Assembly (NCBI GenBank): GCA_022821935.1
Contig: JAJECR010000108.1
Coordinates: forward strand, 1 to 16,434
Direction: 5' to 3'
DNA: 16,434 nucleotides
Source: Candidatus Latescibacterota bacterium
Lineage (GTDB): Bacteria; JAAXHH01
This document shows positions 6,745 to 14,178 of the stretch, one piece after another. The notes below the pieces were generated by a model, which was not told the origin of the DNA, ran no database searches, and saw only the letters and a program-made list of their open reading frames with translations. Every line of letters begins with the position of its first letter. The stretch's first letter is position 1. A program made the translations under genes and the position numbers.

Positions 6745-7308
6745 CTACAGCCTCGAATCCCACAACGGCTCGTCGACGCCCCGTTCCTTGTTTTCGTAAC
6801 GGGACATGACGAAGAGCAGGTCGGAAAGGCGGTTCAGGTAGGCGAGCACGAACTCCCCGATCGCCTCGTCGCGGGACAGGGCCGCCACTTCGCGTTCCGC
6901 CCGCCTGCAGACGGTCCGCGCCAGGTGCAGGTACGCCGCTCCCGGACATCCGCCGGGCAGGATGAAGTTCTCGAGGCGGCCGACGATGGGATTCAGTTCA
7001 TCGATGATCGATTCGAGTTTCTCTACGTGCCGCGCTTCGATCAGCGGGATCTGGTACTTCGCCTTGTCTTCCTCCGTGAAGCACAGGTCCGAACCCAGGT
7101 GAAACAATTCGTTCTGGATGGTCGGCAGCGTCTCGGCCAGACGCGGGGACAAGCCGTGGGCCAATGCGATGCCGATGACGGAATCGAGTTCGTCCACAGT
7201 ACCGTAGCTCGCTACCCTCGGGGATTCCTTGGGTACGCGCTGCCGGCTTCCGAGTGCGGTGGTGCCGTCGTCGCCCTTGCGGGTGTATATCTTCGTCAAC
7301 CTTGGCAT
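6745..7308 (-). CDS. pduO: PduO-type cob(I)yrinic acid a,c-diamide / cob(I)alamin adenosyltransferase
   Basis: A 187-residue cytoplasmic enzyme that transfers the 5'-deoxyadenosyl group of ATP to reduced corrinoid, giving the coenzyme form. Family signatures of the PduO/MMAB group (not CobA/BtuR) are present: 'TRKGDDGTT' (9-17, ATP site), 'YGTVDELDS' (35-43), 'FILPGG' (115-120), 'ARTVCRRAERE' (130-140) and 'YLNRLSDLLFVMSRYEN' (157-173). Length is normal. ATG 7308 has a strong AAGGAG (7314-7319) 5 nt upstream. It lies 109 bp after btuC in the same direction and is probably the last gene of the riboswitch-controlled operon. This is consistent with adenosylating imported corrinoid, which is also the substrate form needed by CbiZ and CbiB. 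Confidence 0.95.
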   Translation of the reverse strand: MPRLTKIYTRKGDDGTTALGSRQRVPKESPRVASYGTVDELDSVIGIALAHGLSPRLAETLPTIQNELFHLGSDLCFTEEDKAKYQIPLIEARHVEKLESIIDELNPIVGRLENFILPGGCPGAAYLHLARTVCRRAEREVAALSRDEAIGEFVLAYLNRLSDLLFVMSRYENKERGVDEPLWDSRL

Positions 7309-7417
7309 GTGATCTCCTTGATTCAGACTTGGCGTTATGGCTAGGCGCGGCGCTTTCGGCTCAGTTCTGTCGCTTTCGGTTGCCGCGGCGCCGCCGGTGC
7401 AAGCCGGCGCGGTCTGT
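7309..7417 (-). other. Intergenic stretch between btuC and adenosyltransferase, with short repeats
   Basis: 109 bp. It holds a small GC hairpin (GCCGG/CCGGC around 7393-7408) just after the btuC stop and two exact 9-bp direct repeats, CGCTTTCGG, at 7351-7359 and 7371-7379. There is no T-run and no obvious promoter, so read-through from btuC is likely. Confidence 0.4.
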
Positions 7418-8434
7418 TCAGACCCGGCGTTGCCGGTGCAGCAGGTACAGAAAGAACGGGGCGCCGAGTACCGTGGTCAGAATGCCAATGGGCATTTCGG
7501 CCGGTGCCATGGCTGTCCGGGCGGCCAGGTCGGCCAGTACAAGCAGCAGGGCGCCTCCCAGCGCGGCCATGGGCGTCAGGATGCGGTAATCGGGACCCAC
7601 GATCAGCCGGACCATGTGCGGCGCCAGCAGGCCGACGAAACCGATGATGCCGCTCACCGATACCGCCGCCGCGGCAAGGCAGGCCGCCGCCGTCAGCAGG
7701 ACCAGCTTGACCCGTTCGACGTGCACGCCCAGTTGGGCAGCCTGCTCATCCCCCAGCAGCAGCACGTTCAGTTCCCGCGCGTATACCAGGACGACGGTCA
7801 GACCCACGGCCGCATAGGGCAGCAGCATCCATACGTGGTCCCACCGCCGGGCGGACAGGCTGCCCATGAGCCAGAAGAGCAACTGGCGCTGGTTCTCGCC
7901 GCCCATCACGAGCATGTAGGACGTGAAGGACGTCGCCATAGCGCCGATGGCGATGCCCGTGAGGAGCAGGGTGGTCGAAGCCACGCGCCCGCCCCGGCGG
8001 GAAAAGGCGTACACCACCATGGTCACGGCCAGGGCGCAGAGGAACGCCGCGATGGATACGGCGTTCAGCCCGAGCATCCAGAATTCCAGGTCCAGGGTAA
8101 CGGCAACCGTGGCGCCCAGCGCGGCGCCAGCCGATATGCCCATGATATAGGGGTCGGCCATGGGATTCTGAAAGAAGCCCTGCATTACGCCGCCGGAACT
8201 GGCCAGGGCGGCCCCGACGAGCACGGCAAGTAGGGTTCTCGGCAGGCGTATCTCCCAGACGATCGTGTCGGTTGCGTTCCTCGCCGGCTCCAGCGCACCG
8301 GTCGTCCAGAGGTGATCCGCCAGCACCTGCAGCACGGTGCCGGCCGGGATGTACACCGCGCCCACACCCATGGAGAAGACACAGGCGGCGAAGAGGACCA
8401 CGGCCGTCAATAACAGTATGATGGGTCGCTTCAT
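7418..8434 (-). CDS. btuC: BtuC-type FecCD-family permease of a cobalamin ABC importer
   Basis: A 338-residue inner-membrane protein with about ten hydrophobic segments. Clear FecCD features are 'RLPRTLLAVLVGAALA' (63-78), the following 'GGVMQGFFQNPMADPY' and 'GISAGAALGA' (81-108), and 'SGIIGFVGLLAPHMVR' (261-276), which contacts the ATPase. FecCD permeases carry siderophores, heme or B12; the cobalamin riboswitch and B12 genes around it point to corrinoids. ATG 8434 follows the ATPase stop by 11 nt. GTG 8440 is an alternative start with GGGAG 10 nt upstream. No periplasmic binding protein (BtuF) is encoded in the window. Confidence 0.92.
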   Translation of the reverse strand: MKRPIILLLTAVVLFAACVFSMGVGAVYIPAGTVLQVLADHLWTTGALEPARNATDTIVWEIRLPRTLLAVLVGAALASSGGVMQGFFQNPMADPYIMGISAGAALGATVAVTLDLEFWMLGLNAVSIAAFLCALAVTMVVYAFSRRGGRVASTTLLLTGIAIGAMATSFTSYMLVMGGENQRQLLFWLMGSLSARRWDHVWMLLPYAAVGLTVVLVYARELNVLLLGDEQAAQLGVHVERVKLVLLTAAACLAAAAVSVSGIIGFVGLLAPHMVRLIVGPDYRILTPMAALGGALLLVLADLAARTAMAPAEMPIGILTTVLGAPFFLYLLHRQRRV

Positions 8435-8445
8435 CGTCACGTCGG

Positions 8446-9231
8446 TCAGTCTCCCGGTTTCAGGATGATCTGGGGGGAACCCGAATAGGGGCTTTCTATG
8501 ACCGTCACATCGGTCTCGAAGACCGCCTTGATATGCCCGTGGGTGAGGATGTCCTCGGGCGGCCCGTCGGCGTACGTGCGCCCGTCTTTCAGCATCATCA
8601 GCCTGTGGCAGTATTCCGAGGAGAGATTGAGATCGTGGGATACGCACAGCACGGCAAGACCGTCGCTGGCGCACACGTGTCGTAGCAGATCGAATATCTC
8701 GACCTGGTGGTTCAGATCCAGAAAGGAGGTCGGCTCGTCCAGCAAGAGTATGGAAGGCTGCTGCGCCAGCGCCCGGGCGATGATGACCCGCTGCCTTTCG
8801 CCGCCGGAAAGCTCGTGGATAGGGCGGTCCCTGAAGGCGAGGCAGTCGGTCCGCCGCATGGCTTCGAGGGCGATCTCCCGGTCCCCCGGACCTTCTCTCT
8901 GGAACCGCCGGAGGTGCGGCGTCCTGCCCATCATGACCACGTCCAGCGAAGAGAAGGCGAAGGTGACGGGCGTCAACTGCGGGATGACGGCGACCTGGCG
9001 CGCGATCTCTTTCACCGTGTAGTGTTGAAGCGGCGTGCCGTAGAGCTCGATGTGCCCCTGGCTCAGCGGCAGTATGCGCGTGAGCGCCCGGATCAGCGTG
9101 CTCTTTCCCGACCCGTTCGGACCGATCACGCCCAGCATCTCGCCCTGGTGGAGCGCGAAGGTGAGGTCTTCCAGTACCGGCCGCCGGTCGTAACCGCAGG
9201 ACAGGTTTACTACTTTGATGGCGGTTTCCAC
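8446..9231 (-). CDS. btuD: BtuD-type ATP-binding protein of a cobalamin ABC importer
   Basis: A 261-residue ATPase that powers the adjacent FecCD permease at the cytoplasmic face. It has Walker A 'GPNGSGKST' (37-45), a Q-loop (Q85), the signature 'LSGGERQR' (141-148), Walker B 'ILLLDE' (161-166) and the H-loop His199 in 'VSHDLNL'. The frame is open upstream to 9333, with possible starts at ATG 9276 and GTG 9333. I choose GTG 9231 because AGGGGA (9241-9246) lies 9 nt upstream, homology to the family begins right after it ('IKVVNLSCGYD'), and the upstream starts fall inside or before the riboswitch terminator hairpin. Confidence 0.92.
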   Translation of the reverse strand: METAIKVVNLSCGYDRRPVLEDLTFALHQGEMLGVIGPNGSGKSTLIRALTRILPLSQGHIELYGTPLQHYTVKEIARQVAVIPQLTPVTFAFSSLDVVMMGRTPHLRRFQREGPGDREIALEAMRRTDCLAFRDRPIHELSGGERQRVIIARALAQQPSILLLDEPTSFLDLNHQVEIFDLLRHVCASDGLAVLCVSHDLNLSSEYCHRLMMLKDGRTYADGPPEDILTHGHIKAVFETDVTVIESPYSGSPQIILKPGD

Positions 9232-9253
9232 GCTGCCGCATCCCCTATTGATC

Positions 9254-9287
9254 AAAAAAACCAGCCGCTCCGTCATGGCAGGGCTGG
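9254..9287 (-). terminator. Intrinsic terminator of the cobalamin riboswitch expression platform
   Basis: Read on the minus strand, CCAGCC (9287-9282) pairs with GGCTGG (9266-9261), followed directly by seven T (9260-9254). This is a canonical rho-independent terminator between the aptamer and the btuD start. Its 5' arm, including CAGCCCTGC (9286-9278), is complementary with one bulged base to GCAGGCTG (9356-9349), the 3' strand of aptamer stem P1. The two pairings exclude each other, which gives a simple OFF switch when cobalamin stabilises P1. Confidence 0.8.
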
Positions 9288-9347
9288 GTCGGGATGGCAG
9301 GCATGCGCATCCGGGCTCGGCCTCTCTGCTCACGGAGAAGCGTTCGC

Positions 9348-9535
9348 ACAGCCTGCAGGCAGGTCTCCTGACTGACGGATCGTCCTACTCCTCAAGTCTT
9401 CCCGCCGGTCCAAGGGCTTTAGCCTTACCGGCAGTGACGAGTTTGAGTTTCGTCCCCGAACACAGTGGCGGGACCGTGATGGATTCGCACCATCTTCCCT
9501 TTTCAGCGTTTTCATTCTCCGCCACCTGCGGCTGT
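9348..9535 (-). promoter_or_regulatory. Cobalamin riboswitch aptamer
   Basis: On the minus strand the conserved cobalamin-riboswitch elements appear in order: 'AAAAGGGAA' then 'GGTGCGAATCC', 'GGTCCCGCCACTGT', and near the 3' end the B12 box 'GTCAGGAGACCTGCC'. The closing stem P1 forms from ACAGCC/CAGG at 9535-9525 with CCTG/GGCTGT at 9359-9348. It is oriented toward btuD-btuC-pduO and should repress them when adenosylcobalamin is plentiful. The downstream hairpin with T-run indicates transcription termination as the mechanism. Confidence 0.95.
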
Positions 9536-9551
9536 ATTCGATTGTCCGTTT

Positions 9552-9579
9552 AATTTACAAACTTCGTACCTTTACGCAA
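9552..9579 (-). promoter_or_regulatory. Putative sigma70-type promoter for the riboswitch operon
   Basis: On the minus strand TTGCGT (9579-9574) and TAAATT (9557-9552) are separated by 16 nt. Transcription would start about ten bases before aptamer stem P1. Placement relative to the riboswitch supports it; the hexamers alone are moderate matches. Confidence 0.4.
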
Positions 9580-9633
9580 TGCAAAATCTCCTCGACGCGC
9601 CAAAACGGATACGGTTCGAGCGCACGACGGTTA

Positions 9634-9662
9634 TTGTTTTGCAGGTATCTACCGCTTATTAT
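9634..9662 (+). promoter_or_regulatory. Putative sigma70-type promoter for cbiZ-cbiB
   Basis: TTGTTT (9634-9639) and TATTAT (9657-9662) are spaced 17 nt apart on the plus strand, giving a leader of roughly 60 nt before the cbiZ start. No B12 box is visible on this strand, so this transcript does not appear to be under the riboswitch. Confidence 0.4.
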
Positions 9663-9728
9663 CTAACCTGACAAGGCAATCTCCAGTAATATCGAAAACA
9701 GTACTAAACCCGTTGTTCAGAGGCGAAT

Positions 9729-10853
9729 ATGAAAGAAATGCTCGATCGGCAGGCGGACTATACGCTCAAACTGGAAGGACGATTCCTGGTCGCGGAGTTA
9801 CATGCGCCTCACCAGGTGCTGAGCACTTCTGCCTGCAGCGGAGGTTTGACCGACAGGGTTCGGTTTCTCGTGAACCACCAGAGTTGCGAGGGGCAGGGCC
9901 ACATGGAACGTTTCGAATGGATGACAGCACTCGGTGAGACGGGATACCACCGCCATGTGTGCAAGGAGCTTGGGCTGGAACCGGAAGCCGTCGCGTTGAT
10001 GGGCACCGCCGCCAACATGAATTACGCCGCCCGTGTCGTCGAGACTTTCGCGGAGCTCCGCGTATGCGCCGTCGTCACCGCCGGGGTCGAGGGCAACGCG
10101 GGTTGCGCGGGCGATCCCGCGAACTGGCATGAAACGGAATCCGGGGAGATAAAAAGACACCCGCACGACGGCACGATAAACACGATGCTGCTCATCAATT
10201 GGCCGCTAACGCCCGGCGCCATGGCGCGGGCGGTCGTCACGATGACCGAGGGCAAGTCGGCCGCCCTGCAGGAGTTGGCCGTTTCAAGCCTGTATTCACG
10301 GGATCTGGCGACCGGGACGGGTACGGACCAGTACTGTATTGCGGCTCCGGTCGACGAGGCGAAACGGCCCAAGGCCAGGACGGGTCACCACGCGAAACTG
10401 GGTGAGTTGATCGGCCGCGCCGTCCGCGGGGCGACGCGCGAGGCGCTAAGGTGGCAGAACGGGCTAGAGGCCTCGAGCACCCGGAGTGTGTATCACGCGC
10501 TGAAACGGTACGGACTTAAGGCGGAACCTTTCCTGGCCGCTATGAAATCCCGGCTGGCAGCGGACGAATTCGCACTTTTTGACAAGAACATCCGGTCGGT
10601 CATACACGACCCGTGCGTCTCGGCCGCCGCGTACGCCTATGCGGCGGTCTGGGACCGTCTGAGGCACGGGACGCTATCCCCGGTGCTGGCCGCCCCGTTG
10701 CTGAGGCAGCAGGCGGCGGTACTGGCGTCTTCGCTGGCAGCGAAACCGGAAGCCTGGCCGTCGTGCTACGAACAGCTTGTCGTCCGCGAAGACGCGTTGC
10801 TGGATACCGTCTATGACGCGATAGCCCTGGGATGGCGGCTCAAATGGACCTGA
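9729..10853 (+). CDS. cbiZ: Adenosylcobinamide amidohydrolase CbiZ with C-terminal extension
   Basis: CbiZ hydrolyses the aminopropanol side chain of adenosylcobinamide (and of some cobamides) to adenosylcobyric acid, letting a cell salvage incomplete or foreign corrinoids. Family motifs are 'MGTAANMNYA' (91-100), 'TAGVEGNAGCAGDP' (117-130), 'GTINTMLLIN' (148-157), 'ATGTGTD' (194-200) and 'KLGELIGRAV' (223-232). The ATG has AGAGG 5 nt upstream (9719-9723). At 374 residues it is longer than the ~220-250 residues I associate with the core family. Residues ~245-374 form an alpha-helical-looking extension with no motif I recognise. It overlaps cbiB by 22 bp, which implies coupled translation, and is divergent from the riboswitch operon. 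Confidence 0.9.
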   Translation: MKEMLDRQADYTLKLEGRFLVAELHAPHQVLSTSACSGGLTDRVRFLVNHQSCEGQGHMERFEWMTALGETGYHRHVCKELGLEPEAVALMGTAANMNYAARVVETFAELRVCAVVTAGVEGNAGCAGDPANWHETESGEIKRHPHDGTINTMLLINWPLTPGAMARAVVTMTEGKSAALQELAVSSLYSRDLATGTGTDQYCIAAPVDEAKRPKARTGHHAKLGELIGRAVRGATREALRWQNGLEASSTRSVYHALKRYGLKAEPFLAAMKSRLAADEFALFDKNIRSVIHDPCVSAAAYAYAAVWDRLRHGTLSPVLAAPLLRQQAAVLASSLAAKPEAWPSCYEQLVVREDALLDTVYDAIALGWRLKWT

Positions 10854-11815
10854 CGGTACTCGCGCCGGATCCCGTTCTGCTCCTTTGCGCGGTTGTGCTC
10901 GATGGCCTCCTGGGCGACCCGGTCTACCGGTGGCATCCGGTGCGCCTGATGGGCCATTCGCTCACCGGAGTGGAGCGCGGGCTTCGCCGCGCCGGTCTCG
11001 ATGGGTACGCCGGCGGATGCATGCTGTTCCTGGTACTTTCCGGGTTCTGGGTAGGTGCCATCGTGGCGTTGGCTCACTTCCTGAACGGCGTGCATCCCGC
11101 ATTGAACTGGATATATCAGGCTTTCGTGATTTACAGCATGGTGGCGCTCAGGGATCTCTGCCGCCACGGCCTGGCCATCGAGCGGGCGGAAAACCTGGAA
11201 GGCGCGCGACGGGCCGTGTCCATGCTGGTCGGACGGGATACGTCCGCCATGGACGCCGCGGCCTGCCGCCGGGCGGGCATGGAAAGCCTGAGCGAGAACG
11301 CGGTGGACGGGTTTATCTCACCCGTGTTCTGGTATACCGTTCTCGGGCTGCCCGGCCTCGTGCTCTTCAAGGTAATCAGCACGATGGATTCCATGGTGGG
11401 ATACCGGACGCCCCGGTATGAGACCTTTGGCTGGTGCGGCGCGCGGCTGGACGACCTGCTCAATCTCATACCCGCCCGACTCACCTGTCTGCTGATGGCG
11501 GCAGTCGCCTTTGTCCTGCCCGGCTATTCGGGCCGCAAGGCCCTGTCGGTGGGTTGGCGGCAGCACGCGCTCGTTCCGGGGCCGAACTCCGGCTGGAGCG
11601 AAGCGGCGGCGGCCGGCGCCGTGCAGCGGCGATTGGTCGGGCCGGTCTGGCAGGCCGGGAAGCTGGTTACGGAGATCTGGATCGGCGCGGAAGACGACCC
11701 GGAGGGCGGTCAGGCCGGCGACCTGCGCCGCATGTGCCTGTTCGTCGTGGCGACCTGTTCCCTTGCGGTTTTTCTTGCTGTCTTGATCGTGGCCGTGATG
11801 TCTGCATACCGTTAG
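10832..11815 (+). CDS. cbiB: Adenosylcobinamide-phosphate synthase CbiB
   Basis: A 327-residue inner-membrane enzyme (CbiB, called CobD in the aerobic pathway naming) that amidates adenosylcobyric acid with (R)-1-aminopropan-2-ol or its phosphate, making adenosylcobinamide (phosphate). Conserved segments are 'GDPVYRWHPVRLMG' (28-41), 'ESLSENAVDGFISPVFW' (151-167), 'MVGYRTPRYE' with 'GWCGARLDDLLNLIPARLT' (188-218), and 'PGPNSGWSEAAAAGA' (249-263). Four to five hydrophobic segments are present. The start overlaps the end of cbiZ; ATG 10844 is an alternative. CbiZ makes the substrate of CbiB, so the pair can remodel scavenged cobinamide. Confidence 0.95.
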   Translation: MAAQMDLTVLAPDPVLLLCAVVLDGLLGDPVYRWHPVRLMGHSLTGVERGLRRAGLDGYAGGCMLFLVLSGFWVGAIVALAHFLNGVHPALNWIYQAFVIYSMVALRDLCRHGLAIERAENLEGARRAVSMLVGRDTSAMDAAACRRAGMESLSENAVDGFISPVFWYTVLGLPGLVLFKVISTMDSMVGYRTPRYETFGWCGARLDDLLNLIPARLTCLLMAAVAFVLPGYSGRKALSVGWRQHALVPGPNSGWSEAAAAGAVQRRLVGPVWQAGKLVTEIWIGAEDDPEGGQAGDLRRMCLFVVATCSLAVFLAVLIVAVMSAYR

Positions 11816-11911
11816 GGCCGTTTTGAATTTCCGCACTAGGCCGTTGGGACAGGTGATGTTCGCGTTGGCTGCGTATAGTCAGTACCGTCCAGTCCGCCTG
11901 TTCCAGGGTAG

Positions 11912-12823
11912 CTATCTGACCACCCCGTAGAACCGCGCCAGGAACCTGGGCGGGACGAACAGGGTGTAAAGCAGCCGAAGGAGCCAGGTCAGCAACAGCG
12001 TGCGGACCGGTCCGCGGCGTTCCCAGCGCCGTGCGGAAGTCAGCACGGCTTCGTCAATCCAGTCCAGTCCGCCGGCCTGCTTCAGCCGGTCGGCGAACAG
12101 GGCGTCTTCGAAGACCGGAATCTCGGGAAAACCCCCCACCGCTTCGAAGGTCTTCCGCGTGGCATAGATGGCCTGGTCCCCGTAGGTAATGCCCAGGAAG
12201 CGCGACCTAAAATTCGTGCCCCGCGCAATCCACCGGTATATCCGGCCTGCGTGGGCGATGTCGAAGCGAAACCTTCCCCCCGCCATGCCACGTCCGCGGA
12301 CCGATTCCGTCACGCCCGCCCGCCAGCGGACCGGAAGCCGGGTATCGGCGTGGAGGAAAAGCAGCACGTCCCCGGATGAAGCCGCGGCGCCCGCGTTCAT
12401 CTGAACCGACCGGCCCCGCGTGCCGGGCTCGATGAGCCTTGCCCCGGAGCATGACCTCACGATCTCCGGCGTCCCGTCGTCGCTGCCCCCGTCCACGACG
12501 ATGATCTCCAGCGATCCTGTTTTGCCCGGCCCATCCGGCTCGTCCGGTCCGTCCGCCCCGCCGGAACTACCCGGTTCGCGGCGCTCGTCAGGATCGATCC
12601 TTCCGTCCACCCAGCTCGATCCGCCCGAACCGCAATCGAACTGGCCCAGGCAGGCTTCGATCGTCGTGGCTTCGTTTAGCGTCGGGATGATGATGCTGAT
12701 CGGGAGCGGCCTGACGGAGGATGCGTTTTCGCGCCCGGACGTACCGGGCGGCGTCGGAGATGTCAAAGGCGATGCGGGCGACTTATCCGAGAGTCCGTTC
12801 CAGTGCCCAGATGAAGGCTTCAT
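11912..12823 (-). CDS. Family-2 glycosyltransferase, TIGR04283-like
   Basis: A 303-residue GT-A fold glycosyltransferase. The catalytic domain begins at 'PISIIIPTLNEA' (41-52) and continues with 'EIIVVDGGSDDGT' (106-118), 'GRSVQMNAGA' (137-146) and 'FLHADTRLP' (156-164, metal-binding Asp). It ends its core with 'GDQAIYATRKTFEAVGGFPEIPVFED' read in two parts (215-240). The 'GR..QMNAGA' and 'FLHADT' pair is typical of the TIGR04283 subgroup. A hydrophobic C-terminus (~275-299) suggests membrane association. ATG 12823 follows GAGGGAAGAG, and the gene overlaps the aminotransferase by 41 bp; the frame is open to 12991 without a better start. A Gly/Ser/Asp-rich insertion (~62-104) splits the first half of the nucleotide-binding fold. 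Acceptor and donor are unknown. Confidence 0.85.
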   Translation of the reverse strand: MKPSSGHWNGLSDKSPASPLTSPTPPGTSGRENASSVRPLPISIIIPTLNEATTIEACLGQFDCGSGGSSWVDGRIDPDERREPGSSGGADGPDEPDGPGKTGSLEIIVVDGGSDDGTPEIVRSCSGARLIEPGTRGRSVQMNAGAAASSGDVLLFLHADTRLPVRWRAGVTESVRGRGMAGGRFRFDIAHAGRIYRWIARGTNFRSRFLGITYGDQAIYATRKTFEAVGGFPEIPVFEDALFADRLKQAGGLDWIDEAVLTSARRWERRGPVRTLLLTWLLRLLYTLFVPPRFLARFYGVVR

Positions 12824-13976
12824 TCTCTTCCCTCGAACCCGTCGAAATGCGGATATGGTTCGGTGACGCCCACTGGCCGGCGCCTGCGCGGACCATGACC
12901 CGCCTGGACCACAATTCGCGGACGATGCGCTGCGTCTCCCGGCCGAAGTCGGCCCAGAGAAAACAGGCATGGCTGGGCACGACCCGGGCACCGAGCCGCT
13001 CCAGCTCGGCAGTCAGATAGTCGTTTCCGTCCCATACGGCCTGCAGGGACCGCCTGACGTGTTCCTCGTCGCCCAGCGCCGCGGCGGCCGCGTGGACGGA
13101 CAGGACGTTCCGGCCCAGGAGTCCCATGGAGAAGGGCGCGAGGCGGTAGATCACGTCCCGGTGGGCGACGGCGTAACCTACGCGGATACCACCGAGGCCG
13201 TACACCTTGGACAAGGTCCGGAGCACGATCACGTTCTCCCGTTCCCTGGCGACCTGGATGAAGTCCCGGTATTCCGGGTCGCGGACGAAATGAACGTAGA
13301 CCTCGTCGATGGCCACGAGGACGTGCGGGGGCACCTTGTCGATGAAATCCAGGACCCGGTCATGGGGCAGCAACGCCCCGGTGGGGTTGTGAGGGTTGCA
13401 GATGATGACCAGGCCCGTGCGGTCGCCGATCCGCTTACCCATGTCGTCGAGATCGTGGTTTCCGTCCGGGAGGACGGGCGACCGGTGCGCCTGCACCTCG
13501 TGGCCCGCGTCGCGGAGTTCGTCGCCGACGCGCGTGACCTGGCCGTAGGAAGGGAGGGCTTCCACGATTTCGCCGTGTTTCATCAGGGCCTGCAGGGCCA
13601 GAATCTGGAGCAACTCGGTCGTTCCCACGCCCAGCATTAGACCATCGCGGTCGCCTGTGGCCTTGAAATCGAAGCCCGACGGGCGGGGGATGTCCAGGCC
13701 GTGGTGCCGAATGATCGCCTGCTGAAGGGTCGTCGTGTAGTCGTACCGGTTCATCCAGTCCTGGTGTCTGAGCACGGCCTCTATGGCCGCGGGGGACGCG
13801 CCCAGGGGATTCTCGTTGAAGGCCAGCCGTACCCGGCCCGCCTGGACGCCCACGCTCTTTACGTCCGCTGGACGGCGACCCGAAAGCTGGGCCGCGATCG
13901 ATTCCGGGGAATGCAGTCCCGCCGCCATCGCGGCCGCGCCCGTCAGGCCGCCCCGGAGAAAGTCCCTCCGCGACAC
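12783..13976 (-). CDS. HisC/CobC-like PLP aminotransferase with Tat signal peptide
   Basis: A fold-type I PLP enzyme of the class I/II aminotransferase family, about 397 residues. Visible features are 'NPHNPTG' (PLP-contacting Asn), 'AIDEVYVHF' (Asp/Tyr of the PLP site), 'LSKVYGLGGIRVGYA' with the Schiff-base Lys at residue 257, and 'RISTG' (carboxylate-binding Arg). It resembles histidinol-phosphate aminotransferase and threonine-phosphate decarboxylase. GTG 13976 is preferred because AGGGGG lies 8 nt upstream (13985-13990). The protein then starts 'MSRRDFLRGG', a classic twin-arginine signal, followed by a hydrophobic Ala/Gly stretch, so export to the periplasm is expected. GTG 14054 is an alternative start without a ribosome binding site. 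The nearby cbiB makes a CobC-like role (aminopropanol phosphate supply) conceivable, but the Tat signal argues against it. Confidence 0.85.
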   Translation of the reverse strand: MSRRDFLRGGLTGAAAMAAGLHSPESIAAQLSGRRPADVKSVGVQAGRVRLAFNENPLGASPAAIEAVLRHQDWMNRYDYTTTLQQAIIRHHGLDIPRPSGFDFKATGDRDGLMLGVGTTELLQILALQALMKHGEIVEALPSYGQVTRVGDELRDAGHEVQAHRSPVLPDGNHDLDDMGKRIGDRTGLVIICNPHNPTGALLPHDRVLDFIDKVPPHVLVAIDEVYVHFVRDPEYRDFIQVARERENVIVLRTLSKVYGLGGIRVGYAVAHRDVIYRLAPFSMGLLGRNVLSVHAAAAALGDEEHVRRSLQAVWDGNDYLTAELERLGARVVPSHACFLWADFGRETQRIVRELWSRRVMVRAGAGQWASPNHIRISTGSREENEAFIWALERTLG

Positions 13977-14054
13977 GGGGTCGTCCCCCTGGCAGGCGTC
14001 AGGCAGGCCGGTAATGCGATGTTCGGAGTCGTCAGGCTGGTTCGGAGAAGACAC

Positions 14055-14178
14055 GCGGTTGGTCCATCAGTAAGGGTGGATGAGGGTGGAACAGTGGTCA
14101 GGGCATACGGCGCGTCACGTCCAGCCGGCCCGGATCCTGGTTACAGCCCCGGATCCTGGTTGCCGGTCCGGGCCCGGG
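14055..14178 (-). other. Intergenic stretch after rel with 14-bp direct repeats
   Basis: 124 bp between the end of rel and the longest possible aminotransferase start. CCCGGATCCTGGTT occurs at 14129-14142 and again at 14148-14161. A 10-bp palindrome CCGGGCCCGG lies at 14168-14177, next to the rel stop. There is no T-run, so no standard terminator is claimed. Confidence 0.5.

Noticed and set aside
7337..8233. Long plus-strand frame antisense to btuC
   Set aside because: Its composition (Gln, His, Gly, Arg rich) is the typical mirror of a GC-rich gene; the opposite strand encodes a clear permease.
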